A stretch of 64,000 bases of DNA from the NCBI RefSeq assembly GCF_000732535.1, contig NZ_APNK01000002.1, forward strand, positions 186,001 through 250,000, given 5' to 3'. The notes under the pieces were generated by a model. It saw only the letters and a program-made list of their open reading frames with translations. It was not told where the DNA came from and searched no databases. A program made the translations under genes and the position numbers. This document shows positions 48,157-55,160 of the stretch, piece after piece. This stretch comes from Salinisphaera hydrothermalis C41B8 (lineage in GTDB: Bacteria; Pseudomonadota; Gammaproteobacteria; Nevskiales; Salinisphaeraceae). Each line of letters starts with the position of its first letter. The stretch's first letter is position 1.

Positions 48157-49398
48157 TCAAAACCGGTCGCTCCGGAACGGTTTCATATCCACGATCGGAC
48201 GCTCGCCGTCCATGAGTTCGCCGACCAGACGGCCCGTCGTCGGCCCTAGTGTGAACCCTTGATGCCCGTGACCGAAGGCAAACCACAGGTTTTCATGCTG
48301 ATGCGCGGGCCCGATGACCGGTTTCATATCGGCCAAGCACGGCCGCGCGCCCTTCCACGGCTCGGCCTCCTTACGTGCGCCAAGCGCGAACATTTCGCGG
48401 GCCGCCTCTTCGGCCGCCGACAGCTGACCAAAACGTGCCGGCGCGTCGATGGTATTAAGTTCGGCGCCGGTGGTCAGCCGCAGACCTGCCCGTTTCGGCG
48501 TAAGCAGATAGCCCTTCTCAAAGTCCATCACGCCATAGTTGAGCGCCCTGCCCTCGGCCGGTTCGTAATGCATGTGATAACCGCGCATGACGAACATCGG
48601 CATGCGGTAGCCGAGCCGGTCGAGCCAGACCGGCGACCACGGCCCGGTGGCCAGCACGAGGTCGTCGGCCCGATGTTCGCCGCGATCGGTATCGAGACGC
48701 CAGCCATGGCCCGAAGGCTCGGCGCTGCGAGCCTCGGCTTTTTCGATACGCCCACCGCGGGCGACGAAATCGTCCGCATAGGCTTGTACCAGAGCACCGG
48801 GATCAACCACTGACCAGGCATTGGTCCAGTGAATGGCGCCAATAGCGCAGGAACCAAGGGACGGCTCGATCGTATGCAACTGGGCGGCGTCGAGCGCCTC
48901 GAACGTCACCCCGAATCGCTCGCGGAACTCGGCGGCCTGGGCGAGCTCGGCCTGGAAGGTATCGCTCGAGCGAAACACCTGCAGCCAGCCGTCGCGACGA
49001 ATCAGATGTTCGGCGTTGGCCGCGGTGAACATCACCTCATGTTCGGTCGTGCAATGCTGAATAAGCGACGCATATTCGGGCACGATGCGCGCAAAACTCT
49101 TGGGCGCCGAATACCGCCAGTACTGCCACAGCGGATTCGCTTCGGCGAACATGGCGCCGGTGCGATAGCGAATATCGATGCTGCGGTTGGGCAGGACGCG
49201 CCAGATATCGGACAGATCACGCGGAAACGGATGCGGTTTGACCGCCTCGCGCTGAATAAGCCCGGCATTACCATAGGATGTTTCGCGACCGGGCTCGCGT
49301 CGGTCGACAAGCGTGACCTCGCGGCCGCGCAAGCGAAGATGCCAGGCAATGCTAACGCCGACCATGCCGGCTCCGAGTACCACAGTGTGTCGAGACAT
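48157..49398 (-). CDS. DadA-like FAD-dependent amino-acid oxidoreductase
   Basis: 413 residues of the DAO family. The FAD-binding GxGxxG is VVLGAGMVGVSIAWHLRLRG at the N-terminus, with E/D near residue 35 (VDRREPG), ETSYGNAG, and the C-terminal FGHGHQGFTLGPTTGRLVGELM. Best fit is a D-amino-acid dehydrogenase (DadA class), which passes electrons to the respiratory chain; sarcosine or glycine oxidase activity is possible. The start giving MSRHTVVLGAG is preferred over an upstream ATG that adds nineteen unlike residues; a ribosome binding site is weak. Divergent from the TPP-riboswitch operon; a thiamine role (ThiO glycine oxidase) is conceivable but not supported by other thi genes here. Confidence 0.8.
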   Translation of the reverse strand: MSRHTVVLGAGMVGVSIAWHLRLRGREVTLVDRREPGRETSYGNAGLIQREAVKPHPFPRDLSDIWRVLPNRSIDIRYRTGAMFAEANPLWQYWRYSAPKSFARIVPEYASLIQHCTTEHEVMFTAANAEHLIRRDGWLQVFRSSDTFQAELAQAAEFRERFGVTFEALDAAQLHTIEPSLGSCAIGAIHWTNAWSVVDPGALVQAYADDFVARGGRIEKAEARSAEPSGHGWRLDTDRGEHRADDLVLATGPWSPVWLDRLGYRMPMFVMRGYHMHYEPAEGRALNYGVMDFEKGYLLTPKRAGLRLTTGAELNTIDAPARFGQLSAAEEAAREMFALGARKEAEPWKGARPCLADMKPVIGPAHQHENLWFAFGHGHQGFTLGPTTGRLVGELMDGERPIVDMKPFRSDRF

Positions 49399-49496
49399 GC
49401 TCGGCCCGATGGACGTTGGTGAGACTAATGCTAAACCGCTTGCCGCGGCGGTCAAGCACGGGCTTGTAAGGCGCAGCGACGACGACTAGCATGACC

Positions 49497-49634
49497 GGTG
49501 TCCAAGGGGAGCCAAACGGCTGAGAGGTCCGCACAAAGCGGACGACCCTGGGGCCTGCGTTTCGCGACACTGCTCGCCATCGACGAGTTGCAGGCCCTCG
49601 TACCTGATCCGGTTAGTACCGGCGTAGGAATGGC
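49497..49634 (+). ncRNA. TPP riboswitch (THI element)
   Basis: Thiamine-pyrophosphate aptamer. Conserved blocks occur in order: GGGGAGCC (49507-49514), GGCTGAGAGG, then GACCC, and ACCTGATCCGGTTAGTACC followed by GGCGTAGGAA (49621-49630). It precedes the permease gene. The AGGA (49626-49629) in the 3' conserved block is also the best ribosome binding site for the short leader ORF that follows, so ligand binding could directly block translation. Confidence 0.95.
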
Positions 49635-49635
49635 C

Positions 49636-49674
49636 ATGAAACATTTGCACACCATCTTCGGCGCTGCGTCATGA
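49636..49674 (+). CDS. 12-codon leader ORF between the riboswitch and the permease
   Basis: ATG at 49636, six bases after AGGA of the riboswitch 3' block, encodes MKHLHTIFGAAS and stops with TGA at 49672-49674, overlapping the permease start as ATGA. The permease itself has no Shine-Dalgarno sequence (GGCGCTGCGTC precedes it). This arrangement implies translational coupling, with the riboswitch gating the leader. Inferred from sequence layout only. Confidence 0.6.
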   Translation: MKHLHTIFGAAS

Positions 49675-50279
49675 GCGCTTTTCTCGACGCCCTCTGGCAC
49701 GGTTTCTTCGATGCGTCCTGGATCGAGCAGACGGCCACCGTGCTCGGCTTGTTGGGGGTATGGCTGGCGACGCGCCAGAGTCTCGCGAATTTCCCGATCG
49801 GGCTGGTACAGGTGGTGCTCGCCGCTATCGTCTTTGCCGGACAACGGCTGTATGCCGATATGTCGCTCCAGGGTGTTTATTTCATTGCTCTGGTGTATGG
49901 CTGGTGGTGCTGGACGCACCCTAATCACCGCCGTTCGCGTCTGCCGGTGACCCGGCTAGGTACAACGCAACTCGTCGGTTTGATTACGCTGGGCCTGATC
50001 GCGACCGCGGGCTGGGGGGCCCTGCTCGCTCGGCTCGGCGACCCTATGCCGTGGCGCGATGCTTTCATCGCCGCGTTCGGCGTATTGTCGCAATGGCTCG
50101 AGGCGCGCAAAAAGATCGAGGCCTGGGGCGGATGGGTTGTAGTGAATATCGCCGGCCTAGCCGTGTATACCGCCATCGGGCTGTACTGGTTCGTATTCCT
50201 GTATAGCCTTTACTTGGTGCTCTCTTTCATTGGCCTGCGTTCGTGGTCGATCAGCTACCGGCAGGACGCGCCCGCGTGA
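49671..50279 (+). CDS. pnuT: PnuC-family vitamin permease, probably thiamine transporter PnuT
   Basis: 202-residue membrane protein with about seven segments. The PnuC family moves unphosphorylated vitamins by facilitated diffusion, coupled to intracellular kinases. Family-like regions include WLATRQSLANFPIGLVQVVLAAIVF, YGWWCW and GGWVVVNIAGLAVYTAIGLYWF. A TPP riboswitch directly upstream indicates thiamine rather than nicotinamide riboside as substrate, as in PnuT. Its start overlaps the leader stop, and its stop overlaps the kinase start (GTGA, 50276-50279). Confidence 0.88.
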   Translation: MSAFLDALWHGFFDASWIEQTATVLGLLGVWLATRQSLANFPIGLVQVVLAAIVFAGQRLYADMSLQGVYFIALVYGWWCWTHPNHRRSRLPVTRLGTTQLVGLITLGLIATAGWGALLARLGDPMPWRDAFIAAFGVLSQWLEARKKIEAWGGWVVVNIAGLAVYTAIGLYWFVFLYSLYLVLSFIGLRSWSISYRQDAPA

Positions 50280-50836
50280 CCGCGCGCATTGCCGTATTCG
50301 GGACCGAGTCGACCGGCAAAACCACCCTCGCACGCCGGCTGGCCGACCTGTTCGCCGCGCCTTGGGCCCCGGAATACGTGCGTTGCTTCTGGGATGAACA
50401 TAACGGCGTCATTCGCGACGAGGATCTCGGCGCCATCGCCAAAGGCCAAATAGAAAACGAGGAAACCGCAGCCGCTCGGGCCGATTCGATCGTCATTTGT
50501 GACACCGAGCTGATCACTAACACAATCTGGGCAGATCTTCTGTTTCCCGGTGCTTGCCCCGATTGGGTGCGTCGGGAAGCGGAACGCCGCGCGCCAAACT
50601 ATGCGCTTTACCTGCTTTGCGATACCGATGTCGAATTCGTGGACGACGGGCAACGCTGTTTTCCGGGTACCGCCGAACGCGAACGTTGTCGGCAAATCTG
50701 GCGGCAGGCTCTGATCGCGCGCAATTTGCCGTTCGTGGAGGTCAGCGGCTCGCTGGAAACGCGACTGATGCACGCCGCGACTGCCATCGAACGCGTTGCC
50801 GGCGTCACCGTTGCCAGCCCCGGTTCGACGCGCTGA
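50276..50836 (+). CDS. NadR-type (ribosylnicotinamide kinase-like) P-loop kinase
   Basis: 186-residue P-loop protein similar to the C-terminal kinase domain of NadR: Walker A GTESTGKTTLARRL (about 8-21), APEYVRCFWDEHNG, the ICDTELITNTIWADLLF strand-helix region and an FVDDGQRCFPGTAERER segment equivalent to the lid of NadR. In NadR this domain phosphorylates nicotinamide riboside. Here it is coupled to a permease under TPP control, so a role in trapping imported thiamine by phosphorylation is inferred. It lacks the HTH and NMN-adenylyltransferase domains of full NadR. GTG start at 50276. Confidence 0.82.
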   Translation: MTARIAVFGTESTGKTTLARRLADLFAAPWAPEYVRCFWDEHNGVIRDEDLGAIAKGQIENEETAAARADSIVICDTELITNTIWADLLFPGACPDWVRREAERRAPNYALYLLCDTDVEFVDDGQRCFPGTAERERCRQIWRQALIARNLPFVEVSGSLETRLMHAATAIERVAGVTVASPGSTR

Positions 50837-51023
50837 TTCGACCGGCGCCCGACTCTTTCCGGGTCTCGATCATCGAATCACGCTGCATCGCACGCCTGTG
50901 TTTGGAGAGAGCGCGGCCAGACGTCATGCTCGACAACGATCGGTCGAATATGTCCTATTCGGGCGGTTAGACGACACGGGGGGCTTGCCCCGCCTGTGCC
51001 ATTTGCTCTTCCCGGAATACGTC

Positions 51024-51419
51024 ATGGTTAAACCTCTCGGCCTTGCCGCCCTCGTCGCCGTCTTCGGAATAACCGGTTGCGCTGCCGTCACCAGCACGAC
51101 CAACACGACGGCCGACGCGTTACAAACCGCGGGACACGGCATATCGGTATCGAGCCGATCCAGCACCAATGCGTCCCGGGGCCAGCCACAGAGCGCACGC
51201 GCGGCGCAAACACGCGCTTACGTCCGCTCGGAAATGGCCCAATTACGGCGCGAAGCTGCCCGCGGCGGCGGCGAACACATCGACGCGCTAGCCGAATTGC
51301 TGGGTCGCGACAACGCCCCGGCTCTGGGGCCGTGGATGCAGAAACATTACAACCGCCTGTTCGCGCCTCAGCAGAGCACGGCGGCATTCGTTCAGAATCT
51401 GCAAAGCGCTCGTAGCTAG
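51024..51419 (+). CDS. Putative lipoprotein, DUF3015-like
   Basis: 131 residues. The N-terminus is a lipoprotein signal with lipobox ITGC (about residues 16-19). The mature part holds a helical region (AQTRAYVRSEMAQLRREAARGGGEHIDALAELLG) and FAPQQSTAAFVQNL, which resembles the DUF3015 family of small exported proteins. The role is unknown. The ATG follows CCGGAA at about 51012-51017. The upstream reading frame continues but has shadow composition. It is 187 bp after the kinase and probably has its own promoter. Confidence 0.65.
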   Translation: MVKPLGLAALVAVFGITGCAAVTSTTNTTADALQTAGHGISVSSRSSTNASRGQPQSARAAQTRAYVRSEMAQLRREAARGGGEHIDALAELLGRDNAPALGPWMQKHYNRLFAPQQSTAAFVQNLQSARS

Positions 51420-51533
51420 ACTCGTGTATCGATTGAAAGCGTTCAGGACCGCACCGCGGTAGCCAGCAAACTGGCCTCGATCCTGCAAGATCGATACACC
51501 CATCCGGAACTACACTTCTTAACAGGAGCTAGG

Positions 51534-51917
51534 ATGCAGTTCATCAAGAGTCGCACGGCCATTGCTTTCGTACTGGGCGCCACCACGCTATTTGCCTTGC
51601 CGGCGCTGGCCGCCGACAACCCGAGTGCGGCGGCTAGCGCCAGTACCAAGGCAAAGTCGGCGGATCCGTTTACCGACAAGCAACTCAAGCAATTCGTCAA
51701 GGCCCAGGCGAATGTTCAGGCGGTCATCAAGAAATGGGATGACAAGGTCGCAAAAGCGGACGACAAGAAAGCCGCTCAGAAAAAAGAAAACAAGGCCATG
51801 GTCCAGGCTGTTAAAGACAGCGGTTTGACGCCCAAGCAATACAACCGTATCGCGCAACAGGCGCAGAAAGATCCGGAACTGACCAAGCGCATTCAGTCGT
51901 TCATGACGCCACAGTAA
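51534..51917 (+). CDS. Exported DUF4168-domain protein
   Basis: 127 residues with a Sec signal peptide (about 1-27, cleavage after ALA). The mature part is charged and helical, with FTDKQLKQFVKAQANVQAVIKKW and GLTPKQYNRIAQQAQKDPEL, typical of DUF4168 proteins of unknown function found in the periplasm of many proteobacteria and cyanobacteria. The ribosome binding site AGGAGCTAGG precedes the ATG. It is followed by an intrinsic terminator. Confidence 0.82.
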   Translation: MQFIKSRTAIAFVLGATTLFALPALAADNPSAAASASTKAKSADPFTDKQLKQFVKAQANVQAVIKKWDDKVAKADDKKAAQKKENKAMVQAVKDSGLTPKQYNRIAQQAQKDPELTKRIQSFMTPQ

Positions 51918-51944
51918 GCACCATAGCTCTCGACAGCCCCGACA

Positions 51945-51969
51945 CCGCGCCCTGCCCGGGCGCGGTTTT
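51945..51969 (+). terminator. Intrinsic terminator after the DUF4168 gene
   Basis: CCGCGCCC/GGGCGCGG 8-bp stem with a five-base loop followed by TTTTC, 28 bp after the stop. Confidence 0.8.
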
Positions 51970-52038
51970 CTTGCAGCGAAATAGCGGCCGCCGCTTCGCG
52001 TCGGTGGTCAAAACCTCCGAATAGGCGCGACATATCGT

Positions 52039-53223
52039 CTACATGCGCTGATGCCAAACCGTTTCGTATAGCGCCACGATTTGCCCGGCGTCTGGCACAC
52101 GTGGATTGTTTCCGGGCGAGCCCGAAGCCAGCGCCTGTTCGGCCATGGTATCGAGTGCCGCCTGCCATTTGTCCCGCGAAATTCCGTAGGCCGCTGGCCC
52201 GGGCACTTCCAATTCCGTGTTCAGAGCAAGCAGTTCTCGAACGAGCAATCGCACCGCTGCGGCATCCGAGTTAGCGGCATTCGCGGCCCCGATGGCACGG
52301 GCGCAGGTCGCATATCGCTGCTGTGCCGCTTCGATCGAATAACGCGTCACCGCCGGCAGTAGCATGGCGTTCGACAGCCCGTGTGGCACGTGAAAAAACG
52401 CCCCGATCGGCCGGCTCATACCATGCACCAGGGCCACCGAAGCGCTGGAAAAGGCCAATCCGGCCAGGCTGGCACCGAGCATCATGGCTTCGCGCGCCGC
52501 GCGATTGTCCGGCTCGTGATAAACGATCCGTAGATTCGGACCGATCAGGCGCATCGCCGCCAGTGCCTGCTGGTCGGAAAACCCATTGGCCTTGCGGCTG
52601 ACATAAGCCTCGATGGCATGCGTCAAGGCATCGATACCGGTATCGGCGGTGACGCGCGCCGGCACCGACAGACTGAGTTCATAGTCGACGATCGCGGCCG
52701 TCGGCATGAAACCGACACCGACACAAAGCATTTTTTCGTCGACCGTATCATCGGTGATAATCGTGAATCGCGTGCATTCGGAACCGGTCCCTGCCGTGGT
52801 CGGGATGGCGATCAAGGGCAGCCCGGATTGATCCGCCTGATGCGGAAATTTGTAGTCACGGATTTCGCCGCCGAAGTGGGCCAGGACGCCGATCGCTTTG
52901 GCCGAATCGATCGGACTACCACCACCGATCGCAACAACGCTGTCGAAGCCCTGACCGTTGGCCAATCCCTGCCGCATCTTCTCGACCCCGGCTGTGATAG
53001 ATCGCTCGGTGGGTTCGGGCACGGTGTCGGCGAACACATCGGATACCATGCCCACGTCGCGCAGCAATCCTTGGGCCCGGTCGACATAGCCCAACTCCAT
53101 CATCATGCGATCGGTGACGATCAACGGGCGTTGTACACCGAGCGCGGCAAGCACACCGGGGAGCCGGTCGAGCGCGCCGCCGCCGACCTCCATGATCCGC
53201 GGCATGAGAATGTTGTGGGGCAT
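52039..53223 (-). CDS. Iron-type alcohol dehydrogenase (group III)
   Basis: 394-residue NAD(P)-dependent dehydrogenase. GGGSPIDSAKAIG binds the cofactor, and the metal ligands are in DTGIDALTHAIEAYVS and SVALVHGMSRPIGAFFHVPHGLSNAM (Asp and three His). The substrate is probably a primary alcohol or diol, but it cannot be defined. The start is set at the ATG at 53223 giving MPHNILMPRIMEVGGG, because GGAGGAG lies just upstream on the minus strand; longer starts lack it. Divergent from an ABM-domain monooxygenase gene across 156 bp, so a shared promoter region is likely. Confidence 0.9.
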   Translation of the reverse strand: MPHNILMPRIMEVGGGALDRLPGVLAALGVQRPLIVTDRMMMELGYVDRAQGLLRDVGMVSDVFADTVPEPTERSITAGVEKMRQGLANGQGFDSVVAIGGGSPIDSAKAIGVLAHFGGEIRDYKFPHQADQSGLPLIAIPTTAGTGSECTRFTIITDDTVDEKMLCVGVGFMPTAAIVDYELSLSVPARVTADTGIDALTHAIEAYVSRKANGFSDQQALAAMRLIGPNLRIVYHEPDNRAAREAMMLGASLAGLAFSSASVALVHGMSRPIGAFFHVPHGLSNAMLLPAVTRYSIEAAQQRYATCARAIGAANAANSDAAAVRLLVRELLALNTELEVPGPAAYGISRDKWQAALDTMAEQALASGSPGNNPRVPDAGQIVALYETVWHQRM

Positions 53224-53379
53224 GTCCAGCTCCTCCATTATGGCGGCCTCATCGCGGCCGGGCCGATTGCGTCCTCTGATCTCGTCTTTTGTAGGCATCC
53301 GCCAGCGGTGGGTCAAGATAAGGGGCCTACCCGTACCGGCGTGTCGGACGCGGCCGCATCGTCCATCAAGGAGAAGTTC

Positions 53380-53682
53380 ATGACCGCTCAACCCGGTTTT
53401 GTCGTCATCGCCGAGTTCGCTCTCAAGCCTGGTCAACGTGATGCGTTTCTCAAGCACGCCCGCGAGGACGCGCGCCAATCACTGGCCAATGAAGCGGATT
53501 GCCATCAGTTCGATATTCTGGTGCCGGAGTCCACGGAGAACAGCGTCGTGCTGCACGAGGCTTATACCGATCGGGCGGCTTTCGAAGCGCACACCCGTAT
53601 GCCGCACTATCAACCGTTCAAGGACGCCACGGCGCCCCTGCTGGCATCCGACCCGGTGGTGCGTTTCTTCGGTATCGTGTGA
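53380..53682 (+). CDS. Antibiotic-biosynthesis monooxygenase (ABM)-fold protein
   Basis: 100 residues forming a dimeric alpha-beta barrel domain (YgiN-like). Landmarks: FVVIAEFALKPGQRDAFLKH, EADCHQFDILVPES, VVLHEAYTDRAAFEAH and a closing MPHYQPFKD. Family members act on quinones or aromatic substrates without cofactors, and some detoxify. The ATG has AAGGAGAAG upstream. It is divergent from the iron-type alcohol dehydrogenase; the pair suggests metabolism of a shared compound, which is inference. Confidence 0.87.
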   Translation: MTAQPGFVVIAEFALKPGQRDAFLKHAREDARQSLANEADCHQFDILVPESTENSVVLHEAYTDRAAFEAHTRMPHYQPFKDATAPLLASDPVVRFFGIV

Positions 53683-53984
53683 TGCGAAGGGCCACCGCCA
53701 GCTTTGGCTAGGCGCGAGCACGCAATGTCGAGCCCGATTCGACGCGCGCGACAACCCGGGTTACGGCGGTACGTGCACGTACCGGGACGCACGATCGAGA
53801 GCTGCAAGGTGCCGTTCAGGTAGCCGCGGCTATGATCAGCGCCATCCCGAGTCATGAAGCGACCATACACATGCGCTCGGGCCAATAACATGGCTGGCGG
53901 TACCAGCCCTGCTTTCTAGTACGACGTTACACAAACAAAATGGCCAACAAGCCAGCGATTGAAACTGACGTCGTACGCCGCAAA

Positions 53985-54017
53985 TAAAAAAGGCGGCTTC
54001 CGGGACAGGAAGCCGCC
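53985..54017 (-). terminator. Intrinsic terminator of the candidate sRNA
   Basis: GGCGGCTTCC/GGAAGCCGCC, a perfect 10-bp stem with a six-base loop. Read on the minus strand it is followed by six T. No annotated minus-strand gene ends here, which is the main reason to suspect an RNA gene. Confidence 0.88.
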
Positions 54018-54155
54018 AGCACGTCACAAACCGCTCACTGACGGCCGTTTAGCCTCAGACTAAACGCCGCACGCCGTCAGTACACGTTGCAGCCTGACAG
54101 TACGCAAATACAATGCCAGGACCATAGACGACGCTGGGCACAACCAGATCGTCTA
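53985..54155 (-). ncRNA. Candidate small RNA
   Basis: On the minus strand, TTGCCA (54185-54190) and AATACT (54162-54167) are spaced by 17 bp, predicting a start near 54155. Downstream comes a hairpin (ACTGACGGC/GCCGTCAGT plus inner CGTTTAG/CTAAACG, 54037-54081) and then a Rho-independent terminator ending at 53985. The predicted length is about 170 nt. There is no open frame. It may alternatively be the leader of an unseen transcript. Target unknown. Confidence 0.5.
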
Positions 54156-54509
54156 GTGCTTAGTATTGGCCAAGCGCGCGTATTTGGCAATTAGCCAATC
54201 GAATCAGAAACTACGGCCGTCGCGCTCAAATCGGCTGCAATCACCGTCATGACGGCGTTTCTCGATACGTTCACGGTTTTGTTATTTTTTCAATCCCGAA
54301 TTGCACGGAGCTGACTAACGGCACCCAATGCGCGCTTGGGTGCGTTGATCGGCCGATCTCCAGGCGTCCAGTCGGCGCCCCAACTTTGGCGTGAGGCACG
54401 CCACAGCCGAATTCGTGCTGTGTGCAACGAAAGTCGTCATCTTTTTCACGAGCGCTGCTGATAATCTCAAATTCCCAAAAGCACAATTCCAATTGGGGAG
54501 GAGAAATTC

Positions 54510-55094
54510 ATGTCCGACGCTCAGATGAAACCCCTGGCCAACCCCGGCCCCCTGGGCCTTGTCGGGTTCGGTCTGACGACAGTTCTGCTTAGTCTCATCA
54601 ACGCCCATATTCTGCCGAGTGGAGGCGAAGCCGTCGTCATTCCACTGGCGCTGGCCTATGGCGGGCTGATTCAACTTATTGCCGGGCTTCTCGAGTTTCG
54701 AACCGGCAATACCTTCGGGCTGGTCGCTTTTCTCAGTTACGGCGCTTTCTGGTGGTGGTTCGCCATGTTGCTGTTGTTTTCGGGCAATGGTTTGCTCGAT
54801 CTCAGTGCGGCTGGCCCCACCATCGGGGTCGCGCTTCTTCTCTGGGGCGTTTTTACCTTCTATATGTGGATCGCGACTTTCCGTCTGAACCGCGCCTTGT
54901 GGTTCGTTTTTCTCACGCTCTGGATTACGTTCTTACTGCTGGGTATCGGCGACACGTTCGGCGCATCGGCCATCGGCACTGCGGGCGGCTATGTCGGCAT
55001 CCTGTGCGGCGCATCGGCGATGTACACCAGCTTTGCCGAAGTCGTCAACGCCACATTCGGACGCGTCGTGGCGCCGGTCGGTGCCCGCGACTGA
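54510..55094 (+). CDS. satP: SatP/YaaH-family acetate-succinate transporter
   Basis: 194 residues with six membrane segments and the family signature NPGPLGLVGFGLTT (about 11-24). AceTr (GPR1/FUN34/YaaH) proteins carry acetate and succinate with protons. The ATG follows a strong GGAGGAG. A GC-rich hairpin (about 55107-55140) between this gene and the convergent multicopper oxidase lacks a T tract and may act as a weak bidirectional terminator. Confidence 0.88.
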   Translation: MSDAQMKPLANPGPLGLVGFGLTTVLLSLINAHILPSGGEAVVIPLALAYGGLIQLIAGLLEFRTGNTFGLVAFLSYGAFWWWFAMLLLFSGNGLLDLSAAGPTIGVALLLWGVFTFYMWIATFRLNRALWFVFLTLWITFLLLGIGDTFGASAIGTAGGYVGILCGASAMYTSFAEVVNATFGRVVAPVGARD

Positions 55095-55160
55095 TCGATA
55101 GCACCCAGGGCGGCGCCGGCTCGCAACCGGCCCGCCCTGTTGCGGTGACCGACGGCGCGC

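Larger units (their letters stand above)
53683..54509. other. Long intergenic region with a candidate sRNA
   Basis: 827 bp without a supported protein gene. 53683-53980 shows nothing clear. 53985-54155 holds the candidate minus-strand RNA. The AT-rich part at 54150-54300 contains its putative promoter. 54300-54509 is the upstream region of the SatP gene, ending in the GGAGGAG ribosome binding site at 54496-54502. Confidence 0.5.

Noticed and set aside
53541-54020. Attenuator leader for the SatP gene formed by the 53985-54017 hairpin
   Set aside because: The T run is on the minus strand only, so the terminator cannot act on plus-strand transcription of satP.
55107-55140. Rho-independent terminator between satP and the multicopper oxidase
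   Set aside because: The stem is GC-rich but neither strand has a T tract, so I mention it only as a possible weak terminator.
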